Source of the DNA: Harmonia axyridis
Taxonomy: Eukaryota; Arthropoda; Insecta; Coleoptera; Coccinellidae
Assembly: GCF_914767665.1 (NCBI RefSeq)
Contig: NC_059504.1
Location: 36,859,720 to 36,923,719 of the forward strand
Direction of reading: 5' to 3'
DNA: 64,000 nucleotides
The notes under the pieces are model-generated. The model worked only from the letters and a program-made list of their open reading frames with translations. It was not told where the DNA came from and did not search any database. Positions 34,341 to 45,496 of this stretch are shown here, in pieces (positions within the stretch are counted from its first letter, which is position 1; the number at the start of each line of letters is the position of its first letter). The translations under genes were made by a program, and so were the position numbers.

Positions 34341-35337
34341 CGAATAGTTGAATATTCATGACTACTCATGATAAATCAAGCATGAATATTTGTTTGAATG
34401 AATTATTCGAATAATCGAATAAATTTATGGATGAATATTCGAATACAAAAAGGCGAAAAAGTCCCAGCCCTAATCCAAAGTCACTTGGAGGAAGCCAGAA
34501 TATTTCGATTATGGAAGGGTTGTTCATGTTTCCAAAAACTAAGATAAGCCAAATCAAAGAAATCATCAAAATATTTTAAAACATTCATTTGGACAGAATG
34601 AAATGGAGACCATGAGAATAAGCAGAAACATAGTCAAAATTCTCTTCTTAGAGAGTTCGAAATGACTGCATATTTTGACCTGAAAAAGCCTCATCAATGT
34701 TATTTATCGCTCATATGATACTACTCAGATTTCTGCAGACGTTTTTTGAATCGAAATGCACCTCATTTCAATCTCATTGTAATTATTAAAAAAGTTTGGA
34801 GATCATATGAGCGATACATATTGATGACACTTTTTCAACCGAAAATATGCAGTCATTTCGAATACCCATTCGTTCCTTTCACACAGTGAGCTGTACGTCT
34901 CTCGCTCATGAGCGAGAGGCAGACCCGACAGATCAAAATGCAAAGACTACAACGAGCTATAAGCCATCACGTCTCATGGGCGAGAGCTTCTTTCAAACGG
35001 TGAGGCGTACAGCTCTCGCTTATGAGTGAGAGTCACATCGAAAGATGGAAATGCAAAGATAACAATGGCGCTTTCACACGATGAGCCATGAGATGTCACG
35101 GCTCATGGGCGAGAGCCGTCACGTCTCATGCATCTCGACCAGAGCGCTTCTATAGGAAACAGGGCGCTTGCTAGGCAGTAGGCAGGGTAGGAGTTCGCCT
35201 CGGACAAAATTCAGAGGAGGCATTTCAAGCTTGATCAATAAAAAGGCCATATGCAGAAATTCAAAGTACCGAATGAGATGTAATTTAGTCAGAAACAATA
35301 GGATGGAATACATACGAATTAATAACAATAAAATTTA

Positions 35338-35757
35338 GACTGCCTCGGTAGTGCAGTAGACAGAAATGTCGACTGGTGCCGATTGCATGAAAACAGGTTT
35401 TTCTCTACATTTTCCTGTGAATACTATGAATTTTAGTGCTAACTTAAAACATAAAAAAAAACAAAACCTCTGAATATCTAAAGGCGTCCAGCCAAAATAT
35501 TATTATTATTGTAGGTAAATCATGTATAGATAGGAACTACTAAAATATCAAACAACAAATGATGTAAACCATTATAACATGTACATATTAAAATATAATA
35601 AAGACTATAAAAGCAAGGTGCCGATTGCTGAAGGTACCGGGTTCGAATCCTGGCTAGGTCATGGATGTTGTACATGTCCGGTGATGGTTAGGTTAGAGGC
35701 TAATGACCATAGCAGTCGATGCCTTCAACGAAAGAGAAAAAAATAATAAAATTTATT
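35338..35757 (+). mobile_element. tRNA-derived SINE split by a retro-insert (unit 4)
   Basis: The A-box half (35338-35386) and B-box half (35617-35757, GGGTTCGAATCCTGGCT) of the unit 3 SINE are separated by a 230 bp insert at 35387-35616. The 12 bp GGTGCCGATTGC is duplicated on both sides (35375-35386, 35617-35628). Unit 3 shows it once. Confidence 0.8.
35387..35616 (+). mobile_element. 230 bp retro-insert inside the SINE
   Basis: Flanked by a 12 bp target duplication. It ends in an A-rich segment with AATAAA-like words (atataataaagactataaa). It has no coding frame and could be a 5'-truncated LINE tail or a retroposed 3' UTR. Confidence 0.6.
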
Positions 35758-36105
35758 TAGCACCCGGCTAGTAATTGGATAAAACATAGGGGTTGCCATT
35801 TAAGATTTCAAACTAATCTCTTCCACCTCCACTAGAATAATAGGTGATAGAAACACTCTATATTCTTCATTCTCAAAAGAATTTCTTAGAGAAAAAACGG
35901 AATTTATAATTTCTGTTGAATCAGTTTAGGGAAAATTCATGATTATCATACATAGCATCGGAACTGACAGAGTAAATAATGAATTATTTAGCTCTGAAAC
36001 AACTTAAATAGGCATAATTTTGAGTAAGTAGGTAAGTAGTAAGTATTGGTCTGCCTACCCAGCAACCAGCAAGGTAATACTAGCGGTCCTGACAGAGGTT
36101 GTCCT

Positions 36106-37085
36106 GTACAGGGTGGGCAAATAAGCGAGGTAAGCGGCTATATCTCAGGATCCACTCATCGTAGAGACTTGCGGTAAAAAATTTTACCACTAAAGTGTAT
36201 AAGACTATAAGAGAACACACTGGAAATTGTTTTGAAGTTCATACCTCTACTGCTAGGGGGCGTAATAGCTACCGTCGAGTAGAAAAATGAATTTTACTCG
36301 AAAATGTTTCATATGAAGTTGAAGAAAAAATATCATCATTGTAATTCTTGGAGAATTCTCTATCATTTTGAATTGTCACTTTCGATTTTACGACATCAAA
36401 TGAGGGTAGGTGAAAGGGAGAGATCTGACTGATTGAAACGCCTCTAACTTCAGTTTGACTCAACATTTTTGAGCAAATTAGATCTCGTCTGAAAGATAAT
36501 ATCTTGTTGATTGAGGACAAAATATAGTCATGATAAATTTGTTTTTGCTGCTTTCGATAGGGGGTGCTAAATCAGAAGTTCATTGTTTTGTTCATTTTAC
36601 TCCGAAATTTTAAATGTAATGATAGGATTTACTTAACAGAAATAGAAATTCCATCAAATTTGCATGAAAACACCTTAAGGTCGCAAAGCGATACTTTCAG
36701 GCGTTCTGAAGTTATGGCCGAGAGAAGATATTCTTCAACTGATGCACTGCGAAAAACCAACTTGTGTCTTTAAGTTCTGACAGAAACAGAAATCCCATCA
36801 AATTCGTATGAAAAAACCAAAAGGTCGCAGAGCGATAGCTTCAGGCGTTTTGGAGTTATGGACGAAAAAAGATATTCTTCAACTGATGCACTGAAAAACT
36901 AAATTGTGTCTTCTTTCGGCCATAGCTCTAGAACGCCTGAAGGTATCGCTTTGCGACCTTTTGTTTTTTCATACAAATTTGATGGGATTTCTGTTTCTGT
37001 CAGAACTTAAAGACACAAGTTGGTTTTTCGCAGTGCATCAGTTGAAGAATATCTTCTTTCGGCCATAACTTCAGAACGCCTGAAA
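36106..37085. repeat. Inverted-repeat block inside unit 4 element
   Basis: Begins with acagggtgggcaaataagcg, similar in its first bases to the ends of the 47617-49168 palindrome. The part 36640-37085 contains mirrored copies of cttcaggcgttctgaagtta, gatattcttcaactgatgca and gaaatcccatcaaattcgta. It is absent from unit 3, where about 150 other bases occupy the place. Confidence 0.6.
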
Positions 37086-38939
37086 TTATGGATCCAAACC
37101 CATTCTCGAATCCACTTGAACATACATACAAAATTTCATCGAAATCCATCCTGCCAATCAGGAGGAATTCAATAAAATGAACACGCAAAGAATAATTATA
37201 TACATGGAGTCCCATTCTGTAAGATCCCCTATAATAATATGAATAATATAATGATATTAATAACTTCCTACGAACAGTACGAATAGTCTTTTCAAAAAAA
37301 AAAGTTAAATGAAAGTTTCTTATTTTTCAGGGTGACATCTGATGCAGATATTCAATATGAACTTGAAGTTTTACCTATATCAAGGCTGAGTAGGTATATT
37401 TTTTAAAAGCAGGATATATATTTTCTTCGCAGAATATTAATCTTCTTATGAAACTAAAAACATTATTCGTCTCTTTTCCATAAATGAATTTTTGAATGAA
37501 TGAAGATATGAAATGATTCATATTCAACATTCTACACTTGTTTATGTATTCCATACGAACATATCCAAAAATACAACAAGTTGTTTTTATTAATTTTACC
37601 CCAACCTCACTCATGTGTGACACCGCGATAATAAAATCTCACAAAAATTGAATGTAGAACCGGAAAAGGATCCCGCTTATGAGCGAAAGCCGTACGTTTC
37701 ACCGTGTGAAAGGAACCTAAGAGAATTCAAACTGAGTGTCTGTTTGTTCACGTGGTCTGCATTTCATTTTGTACAAATGAATGTTTTAAAATATTTTGTT
37801 GTAGAGTTGAGTAATCTTATTTTGAAATGGTATGCGTGGAAATTATACTGAAAGTCCAGTACAAAACAGTGCACTCGTTCTCTTTGATAGCCTTACTGTG
37901 ACATTACACTCTAACTGTCTCTATCAAAAAGGAAAAAACCCTTAATGATCCCCGATAAGAAAAGAAAAAAAGTAATGAACCCCAACTGACTAAAACTGAA
38001 ATAATGAAACAAAAATTTGATTGAGTAAACTAATAACAGAATTGGAGAATAGTAAATAAAAATTATTCCTGAAACATCAAGGAGCCGTCCCACAAACGAA
38101 ATAAAAGCTGACAAATTTTATCAAAAAGAATGCCTACAAGCCTGATCAGTACATGAGTTTTGGCGTCAATAATTTTGTAACTAAGCAATGTGAGGGAGAT
38201 TTCGCGCCATCTGCGGCATCTTTGATAGTTTTTTTATCTTGAATTTGTCTGCATTCCGTCCTCCCGGTTTTGACTTAATTACTTCTCAATCGGTGCTTTG
38301 TAAAACAACACAAAGGATTTTTTTAATCAAGCTTGAAATGCCGCCCCTTAATGTTGGCGCCCAAGGCGACCGCTTACCCTCCCTATGGCTCCCTATCGAC
38401 GCCACTGAGTATCAATATAATAATAGTGAATTTCAGGATCTGTGGAATTGTGTGGAAATTTCGGAAGTAATAACTGAATATAATTTATTTAATGAATAAT
38501 TTTAGGTTGGACCTTGTGCCACTGATCAGAGTATTTCTCATCGTGTGCTTTTTTATTATAAATTTCGATCAATTTGTTTTGATTTTCTATAATATATTAT
38601 TCTCGATAGGTCAATGTTATCTTTTATCATTTCCATAATATTTACATAAAATCAAATTTTTGATTGATAATTCATTTACATCTTGAAATATACAGAAGAA
38701 GAGTCGTTACTGGTGGTATAGGAAGTTATATAAAATTATGGGTAATTATATGTTTTTCTCATATTGTTCCAATGATGTTTGTTTTACTTATTAACATCTG
38801 ATCCTAGCAAACCATCATTGTTATATCTAGGGAGTTCTAAGACGATAATTATCAGATCATTTTTCATGAAAAATTCTAATATTGAATGATTATTTGGATT
38901 GATAATGCAAAAAATTGTCATTTGAATTTCCTTTTTCAG

Positions 38940-39188
38940 CGAAAATTTTTCATTACTCTATTTCTTCTACCGTACTAGCAGTTTTATTGACCACATGCGT
39001 GTTAGTTTTCTCTCGAGCGGTCAGGTCAGAAGTTCAAAAATGGAGTGATATAGGCATGAATGGTACCACCCCCAAATTAGGTTTCATTCCAATGCCAGAA
39101 AACAACGAAAGTACTCTTATATGGGTACAAGGAACTAATCGAACAAATACCAAAAAATGGTCCTCAAGAATTCAAGCCTCTTTAGAAA
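38940..39188 (+). CDS. Na+/K+-ATPase beta cassette 4, exon A
   Basis: A 249 nt exon between CCTTTTTCAG and GAAA|GTGAGT, with the same phases as the other copies. It codes the signal-anchor (A)KIFHYSISSTVLAVLLT ... LVFSRAV and the start of the ectodomain up to SSRIQASLE. It differs from cassette 3 only at Asn-to-Lys and Ser-to-Ala plus two silent sites. Sequons N-G-T, N-E-S and N-R-T are kept. No recognisable N-terminal exon lies in the 7.9 kb between cassette 3's exon C and this exon. Confidence 0.92.
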
Positions 39189-39439
39189 GTGAGTATAAAT
39201 GAAATATTCTGAATATTTCGTGTTGAGATCTAGGAAACAATTAATAAGGGTATACCGGTAATACTGAACAGAGTGTTTCACGTAAGCGGGTCACTGGATT
39301 TTGTGGCTTATCCTTGAGCAATAATGAAAAGTGGCCCATCACAATAATAGTATTTTTCACGGGCTATCCAAATATGTTATCGGAAAAACTCTCTATCCAA
39401 GGCATGAACAGATATTAAGGAAAAACCTTTTTTAATTTT

Positions 39440-39925
39440 TGGCTTTCCTCAGAAAGCTACAAGGTGAATTTTCATATGCATGGAAATAATGAAACCATCA
39501 TCAGAACCAAACTTGTCGCTGTAATTTATTGAAACTTGAAATGTTTTTAACACATGCCGGGATCAAGTTCGAGAGATATTAATTATTGCAATATTCCAGG
39601 ACCGGACTCATTATTTCCCATATGAAGTGTCCGGGTTGAAAATATCATTTTGTATTTCGAATTTAAAATCATTGTTTTGATTTCGAAAAAGAGCATTATT
39701 TCAACTCAAAGTGATATTTTTTACCTGAACTCTTCAAACCAGAAATAATGAGTTCGGTCCTGGAATATTGAAATAATTAATATTTCTTTCACTTGACTTC
39801 GGCATGTGTCAATAATATCCTGAAATTCAATCAATTCCAGCGATCAGTTTGGTTCTGATGATGGCTCCATTATTTCCATGAATATAAAAACTCACCATGT
39901 AGCATTCTGAGGGAAAGCTGATATT
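39440..39925. mobile_element. Foldback element, unit 4
   Basis: Both arms of the palindrome described at 5561-6030 are present (tcagaaagctac ... gtagcattctga). Orthologous position. Confidence 0.7.
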
Positions 39926-40171
39926 GATGTTTTGGTGTCATTCCGTACTCACCTAATCCTAATATATAAGTACTCAGAGTACTCTACCTCTGATAAGAGT
40001 AGGTATAGATGTAGCTTGATTCCTCGAAAACTTCAAATGCGATCCTTATTTGTTTTTCCTTTGTTATATACCTACACGGGTGAAAAAAAAAATGAAAAGT
40101 AAGTGTTTATTCAGAACATACCTACTGTGGAGTGAATGGTTTACAGAAGATAATGTTTACGAATATACTTA

Positions 40172-40350
40172 TGCCCGCCAATCACGAGGCGTTTTCTCGA
40201 GACTTTGGAAGCCAGGCAACCAGGAGATTCCAGTCGGGCAGTCAAGTTCATTCTCTGATTTGCAGTCGTGCGGCCGTGTCCCGAGCTGCCCGACTGTAAA
40301 ATGATCCGAACGCTCGAACATGGGTGCCTCGTGAGTAGCCGCCTTTAGAT
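40172..40350. mobile_element. Short MITE, unit 4
   Basis: gcccgccaatcacgaggcgt at the left and gcctcgtgagtagccgcc at the right are inverted. Its interior (gtcgtgcggccgtgtcccga) is fuller than in unit 2. The same family as 30233-30413. Confidence 0.65.
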
Positions 40351-40525
40351 GTTGCCTCATCTTTTACAGCATGAGTGGTTTCAGTATACTGGAAGAGCTT
40401 GTTTCATTATACCATAGTATAAGGAGTTCTTTATAAAATGATTGTACATAGACGCATAATTTTGCTTCCGTCGTTCTTTTTCCGAAATTCGAGGCTTTAT
40501 TTTAAAAAACTGGTTATACCTACAT

Positions 40526-41160
40526 TTATGATTGTCCATCGCTGGCCACTACTTTCTTCAATCTTTCGGGCAGCGTACGAATCCCGCGTTGAAAAAACTG
40601 CTCATCTTTTGAAGCGATCCACGAATTGATCCAATTTTTTACTTCTTCATAAGACCAAAAGTGCTGGTCAGCCAGGGCGTGTGTCATTGATCGAAACAAG
40701 TGATAGTCCGAGGAAGCAACGTCTGGAGAATACGACGGGTGTGGTAGGACTTTCCATTTCAACGTTTCTAAGCAAGTCTTGACCACTTTCGCAATATAGG
40801 GTCGAGAATTGTCATACTGTAAAATCACTTTATCATGTGTCTCGTTGTATTGCGTCCGTTTGTCTTTCAATGCTCGGCTTGAACGCATTAATTGCGTTCG
40901 ATAACGATCGCCTGTGATTGTTTCAGTCGGTTTTAACAATTCGTAATACACTACGCTGGGCTGGTCCCACCAAATAGTGAGCATGACCTTGGATCCGTGA
41001 ATATTTGGTTTGGTCATCGACGTGGAAGCATGGCCGGTAAATCCCCATGATTTTCTGCACTTGGGATTATCGAAATGAACCCATTTTCGTCTCTAGTCAC
41101 AATGTGATGCAGGAGTCCCTTCCGTCTTTGCTTTTCAAGCCATGACGAAGGGCTCATGTT
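40526..41160 (-). pseudogene. Mariner (DD34D) transposase remnant, unit 4
   Basis: The best preserved of the three unit copies: 163 uninterrupted minus-strand codons from TKPNIHGSKVMLTIWWDQ to LPERLKKVVASDGQ. Both C-terminal catalytic aspartates are present (LQYDNSRP and SSDYHLF) with the DD34D spacing. The N-terminal DNA-binding half is missing, so it cannot act alone. Confidence 0.85.
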
Positions 41161-41946
41161 TACAAATATCTAAGCTTATTGTATTGCATCTATTTATTTC
41201 GACTACCACTCACTGCTACTGTCATCTATATCAAAACGGCAGAAGCAAAGTTGTATACCTAGTGTTAGAGAATGCCATAATCATCAACTTAATTTCATTG
41301 TTTACTTGATCACTTTTTTATAGATCGAAGAACTTTTTTCATTTGATGTATAAAATAAGTGAGTTAAGTATGTACCTTATCTACTTTAGACAATTTCAAT
41401 GTACAGTAAAATACATTATTGATACCAAGTACAACCGATTGAATAATGAACCGATCATTAACTTTAATGAAGAACATTTCATTGGTTGTTCGTTGATTCA
41501 ATGAAAACTATTAATCAATATAATGAACGACTTGTCATTGTATTACTGTTTCTATTCATCGGTTAAAAAATGATATCTGAATTCATCAATACAATTAACT
41601 TTTTCATGGAACTTATGTAGGTATACACTTTTGGTCCGATGTATTAATGGGAATTAACTTGAAGAACTTTGCGATTAAAATAGGTAATACTTTCTCGTTC
41701 AACAACGGTACCATATGTAGTGCTTTAATTTCTCTCAAAATTAATATATCGCATTAAATAAAATCAGAAAAGATGGGGCAACATCTGAATGTTCATAAAC
41801 ATTCATCTCAATAAATCACGCCACAGTCCACATGGTGTTCTGATTTCTGAATAAAACCTTCCTCTTAACTTTTTTTAGTCACAGAGACTACTCCAGAAAT
41901 TTAGAAATTGCGGTCTTTCTTGATCTAAAATTCTTTCCTCTTCTTT

Positions 41947-42189
41947 TTATACATAATATTGAAGGAAATCAAAAAAAATATATGTTCTAATTTGAAAATC
42001 TTGAGTTTCGTAGAATTTGAGTTGTCTAAGTTCATGATCTTCTGATAAACACCCTGTACATTTTTGTTCCAAACCGCAATCAATTTTGTAATAATATTTG
42101 TTTGGGAAATCGAAAATAAAATCGAAAAAATCTACTTCTGCATAAATATTCAAAAGCATCTGACTCCTCGTCGGCACCTTTTTTTTCAT
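41947..42189 (-). other. Antisense intronic ORF, unit 4 (unrecognised)
   Basis: 80 codons, MKKKVPTRSQMLLNIYAEVD to FLQYYV. The Cys pair in CGLEQKCTGCLSEDHEL is kept. Same length as the unit 3 copy. Confidence 0.35.
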
Positions 42190-42638
42190 AAGAATCTCAT
42201 AAACTCACGAACCGTTTAGTTTTTACCCAGAATATAACATATTGCTGAAATTGTCATCAAAGAAGCTATCTATTTATGCCATAATATACAGTGTGTGCCA
42301 TTTGATATAAGGAAGTAGTAGTCTGTTTCTGGTATAACCGGAAGTTGTAGAGATCTGAAAATATTTTTAGGAGAAAGATCATTGTCTCAAACACCAACAT
42401 TTGAATTTTCAGCACAAATTATGATTAGTTTTCCATAAACGTCTAATAGGCCATCGCGGTGAATCACCCGAATATTTCGGTGAATGGGTGCGAGTTTCTC
42501 CAGAAAACATCGAGGAAGGTCAATTTTTTTACCGATCAGTCCCTTAAGTATCAACCCTAGAAATAAATTTTGTATTTTTTTCAAATTGCATCATCATCTC
42601 CTGATTTTTCTCTTATTCATGGATTTTACTTTTTTCAG

Positions 42639-42916
42639 CTTATTATTATGAAGATAGATATGTGCCAAGAAAAAGTTGTTCTTACATAAATCCCCCCAAA
42701 TCAGGTGAAGTTTGTAGTTTCGATGTTAGAGAGTGGGGGCCCTGCCAACCAGATCGTTATTTTAACTATTACAAGAATGCCCCATGTATATTCCTAAAAC
42801 TCAATAAGATACAAGGATGGGTGCCAGAGTACTACAATGATACGAATAATCTTCCAGAAGACATGCCACAACAACTGAAAGACCTCATAAAATACAACAT
42901 AACACGGCCTGAAGAG
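42639..42916 (+). CDS. Na+/K+-ATPase beta cassette 4, exon B
   Basis: A 278 nt exon between TTTTTTCAG and GAAGAG|GTAAAA. It reads (T)YYYEDRYVPRKSCSYINPP, GEVCSFDVREWGPCQPDRYF, NAPCIFLKLNKIQGWVPE ... YNITRPEE. All four cysteines are present. The first half carries about a dozen residue differences from cassette 3, while the last ~120 nt are identical to it. Where cassette 3 reads CNQER, this copy has the CQPDR form shared with cassette 2 and close to cassette 1 (CTPDR). Intact frame. Confidence 0.92.
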
Positions 42917-43701
42917 GTAAAAGAGACCTCATGCTACTCTCGATAAAAAATAATATTAAATTTTAACACCAGAATACTTGTCCATAAAGTCCATCATCAA
43001 TATCAAGACAAGAACCAGAATACTTATCGATGTTTATATTTTCTGGTAGTTGAGTATGTTTTTAGTGAACATTGTCCACTCAAATTGCTACTGAATGATT
43101 ATGAAGTTTGGTATAGCATTTACTATATCCTTCTGTATGAATTTCGTCAAGATATTTCGGAAAATTCATGATTTGTAGAAAAACATCGAATTGTTTTGAA
43201 AAAGAAAAGACTTCTGGAGTTTCTTGAATAAATTTTTTCGCGTTTTAGAGAAGATGAAGTCCTCTCAGGGATATCAATCCCCCTGGTCACGGCCTTGATA
43301 CGTATCCTCTGTTATTAACCTAGTTTGTTTACATTCCTGTATTCGGCATTTCAGCTTGAGTGTTTTTGGAAATTCCGGAAAAGATGAAAATATCGAACAA
43401 AATTCGTACAAAAAGACCAAATATGCGAATGGACAATTATGCACCACATTAACTGTTGATAACGATAATTTCTGTCCAAAAACACAACAAATCTCATCAT
43501 AACTATCGTATTTTTTTTCATTTCGTTATAATTCAAGAATTTTTGTCGAAAAAGGTTAGGTTAACTATTTAGTCATAATGTCTGTAATTTACGAATTTTT
43601 AACCGAAAAATGTTGAACTCACTGATGACGACTCCGTTCTCAAATTCGATCTGCCTTCTCGTCCATATACTATATACGCGATAAGGCCGATAAGAACCTA
43701 G

Positions 43702-43937
43702 CATGGGCGCCCGCAGAAATTTTTCTCAGGGGGGGCAAAATGAAAATTATTGAAAAACGATAAGGCATCTATGATTGTCATTGAAAACCGGAAAATTGTG
43801 GAGAATCCATTACTTTACTTGTTTCCATGCCCTCTGGATTGAGAAAGTAATATTGAGGGTGTTGTGCTGAAAATGAGGCAATCAAAATCTCAGGGGGGTT
43901 CATGGCCCCCCTGCTTCCCCCCTTGCGGGCGCCCATG
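43702..43937. mobile_element. hAT-like MITE, unit 4 only
   Basis: Ends CATGGGCGCCCGCA and TGCGGGCGCCCATG are perfect inverted repeats. GAACCTAG is duplicated on both sides (43694-43701 and 43938-43945). Units 2 and 3 have it once (gagaacctagacaaatttt). Length is 236 bp; the 8 bp target site fits hAT. It is GC-rich relative to surroundings. Confidence 0.88.
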
Positions 43938-43945
43938 GAACCTAG

Positions 43946-45400
43946 ACAAATTTTCAAGATAGGTTCGGTTCTTATACCTAGATCTTCTTCTTGTATGACT
44001 GTACTATAATTTAACCGTTTTTCTACTTTTTATTATTAGAGAGAACTTCCTCCCTTCCGCTTGTCATTATTTCGTTGTAGGTCCTCTTGATTGACTTTCT
44101 TGTTGGAATTTTTATTAATCTTCTCAATTCACTGTTTTCGTGCTCCTTGAATGTTTCTACCAGCTCCTTCATTTGTTTGTTCACAATACTAAATAGTTTG
44201 AGTTCTTTTATTGGCTGGTTCTTTATGTACCATAGCCCATGGGGCACCAACCGCTGTTCTTATTGCTTTGCTTAGTGTACCTTGCAAATTGCACTACTTC
44301 CTTCTTGCACTTTTTAGTAGATAACTCCTGATGTGTACGTTATGCTTCTTATGTACTGCTTTTATGATGTTGAACTTATTTTCCACTGATAGTTTGCTGT
44401 TTTGGTTGAGTAGCAGTCCTGGGTGCAGTCGACCGTAATATTGTCTTATCTCTTGTTCGGTTTTCCTGTTTCCTTCTAGCTATTTGCTGGAAGTTTAATT
44501 TTTCTATAACTTCGATGAGTCGTACCAGTGGATGAATTAATGAATGCTGATTGCGAAAACTGAACTTGTAGTTAGGTATTATCTTTTTATTTCGAACATA
44601 CAATAACAACGTCATATTTTTACTGACAGAATCGTCGAAAAATTCTCTTCAGCCAGAGGAAAAAGTGTTGCCTAGTAATGATAACTAAGTATCAATTATT
44701 ATGCTTCTTGTCTGTCAAAATTAATTTAGCATGAAACCGTACTAGGCAAATTTTCCATTGATCAATCAATTAAACGATCGTAAATATAAATCTAATTTAA
44801 AGGTACATCTCCAGATTTTTGTGAATTTCGAAACATTTGAAAAAAATAACATATTTATTTCGGAGGAGAAGTACCTTGTCATGGCTCGCTTTCAATTACA
44901 CTTTTCCCTTCTTTCTGATCTTCTTGTGTCCCACTGAAGTCGATGGTTCTTGAATTTCCGTGTATTCTACTGACTGGTTGATTTTGCCATTGTAGATAAT
45001 GTACCTATGGTGTTAAGAAGTCACATCAGTAACAAATCCAGTCTTTTGAACGCTCAGATCATCAGATGGACGATTATGTCGACCATTTTTATTATTCTTT
45101 CAATTCACTCTAGTCGTGCTCCTTTATTGTTTCTATAGCTTCTTTATTTGTTTGTTTACAATTTCCTCAATTGTTACAATTTTGAGTTCTCTTATTTGCT
45201 GATTGTATATGTACCATGGCCTCTGTGCCAGGGGCACCAACCGCTATTCTTATTGCTTTGTTTAGTGTACCTTGCAATAGTTCCCTCTTGCACTTTTTAG
45301 TATTATTGGGAGCTCTCCTATGTATGTTACGAGTAAGCGACCTTATTTTCCACAATTCAATGGACGTAAATTGCTTAGATTATTCGCTTTTAAGCATAAT
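43946..45400 (-). pseudogene. LINE remnants, unit 4
   Basis: Only the two ends of the Jockey-like LINE of units 2 and 3 remain: the 3' end (43946-44160), then directly the start near 44161. The older LINE scraps follow, e.g. NKKIIPNYKFSFRNQHSLIH (44376-44615) and LNKAIRIAVGAPGTEAMVHI (45167-45355). About 2 kb are deleted relative to unit 2. Confidence 0.65.
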
Positions 45401-45496
45401 GATAAGGTAAAATATTCATGGAAACAATGCAATTTGTAATATACCTACTTGCTTTTTATTCAAATCGTAAAAATAAACAAAGTGTGTTTTTTTCAG

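Larger units (their letters stand above)
32534..34472. mobile_element. hAT-like non-autonomous element with internal satellites
   Basis: Ends TAGGGCTGGGA and TCCCAGCCCTA are perfect 11 bp inverted repeats. They are flanked by the 8 bp direct repeat ATCCAAAG (32526-32533 and 34473-34480). Unit 2 has the empty site with one ATCCAAAG (about 18738). An 8 bp target duplication and TAGGG termini are hAT hallmarks. The interior has a 67 bp tandem repeat near the left end and a 24 bp gaataatcactgaataatca repeat near the right end. No transposase frame is evident. Confidence 0.88.
18808..34541 (+). repeat. Segmental repeat unit 3 (carries cassette 3)
   Basis: Collinear with units 2 and 4. It is about 15.7 kb long, of which 1.9 kb is a private hAT-like element near its right end. 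Private insertions also include a Harbinger-like element (19988-20823), a palindromic MITE (26476-26923), a hairpin MITE (30233-30413) and a LINE 3' end (31360-31818). Confidence 0.85.
34871..37716. mobile_element. Non-autonomous DNA element with GTTCCTTTCACACGG ends (unit 4)
   Basis: Orthologue of 19137-21665. It carries the same ctctcgcttatgagcgagag palindromes and the same nested SINE. It has its own later changes: a retro-insert in the SINE and a 1 kb palindromic block at 36106-37085. Confidence 0.75.
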
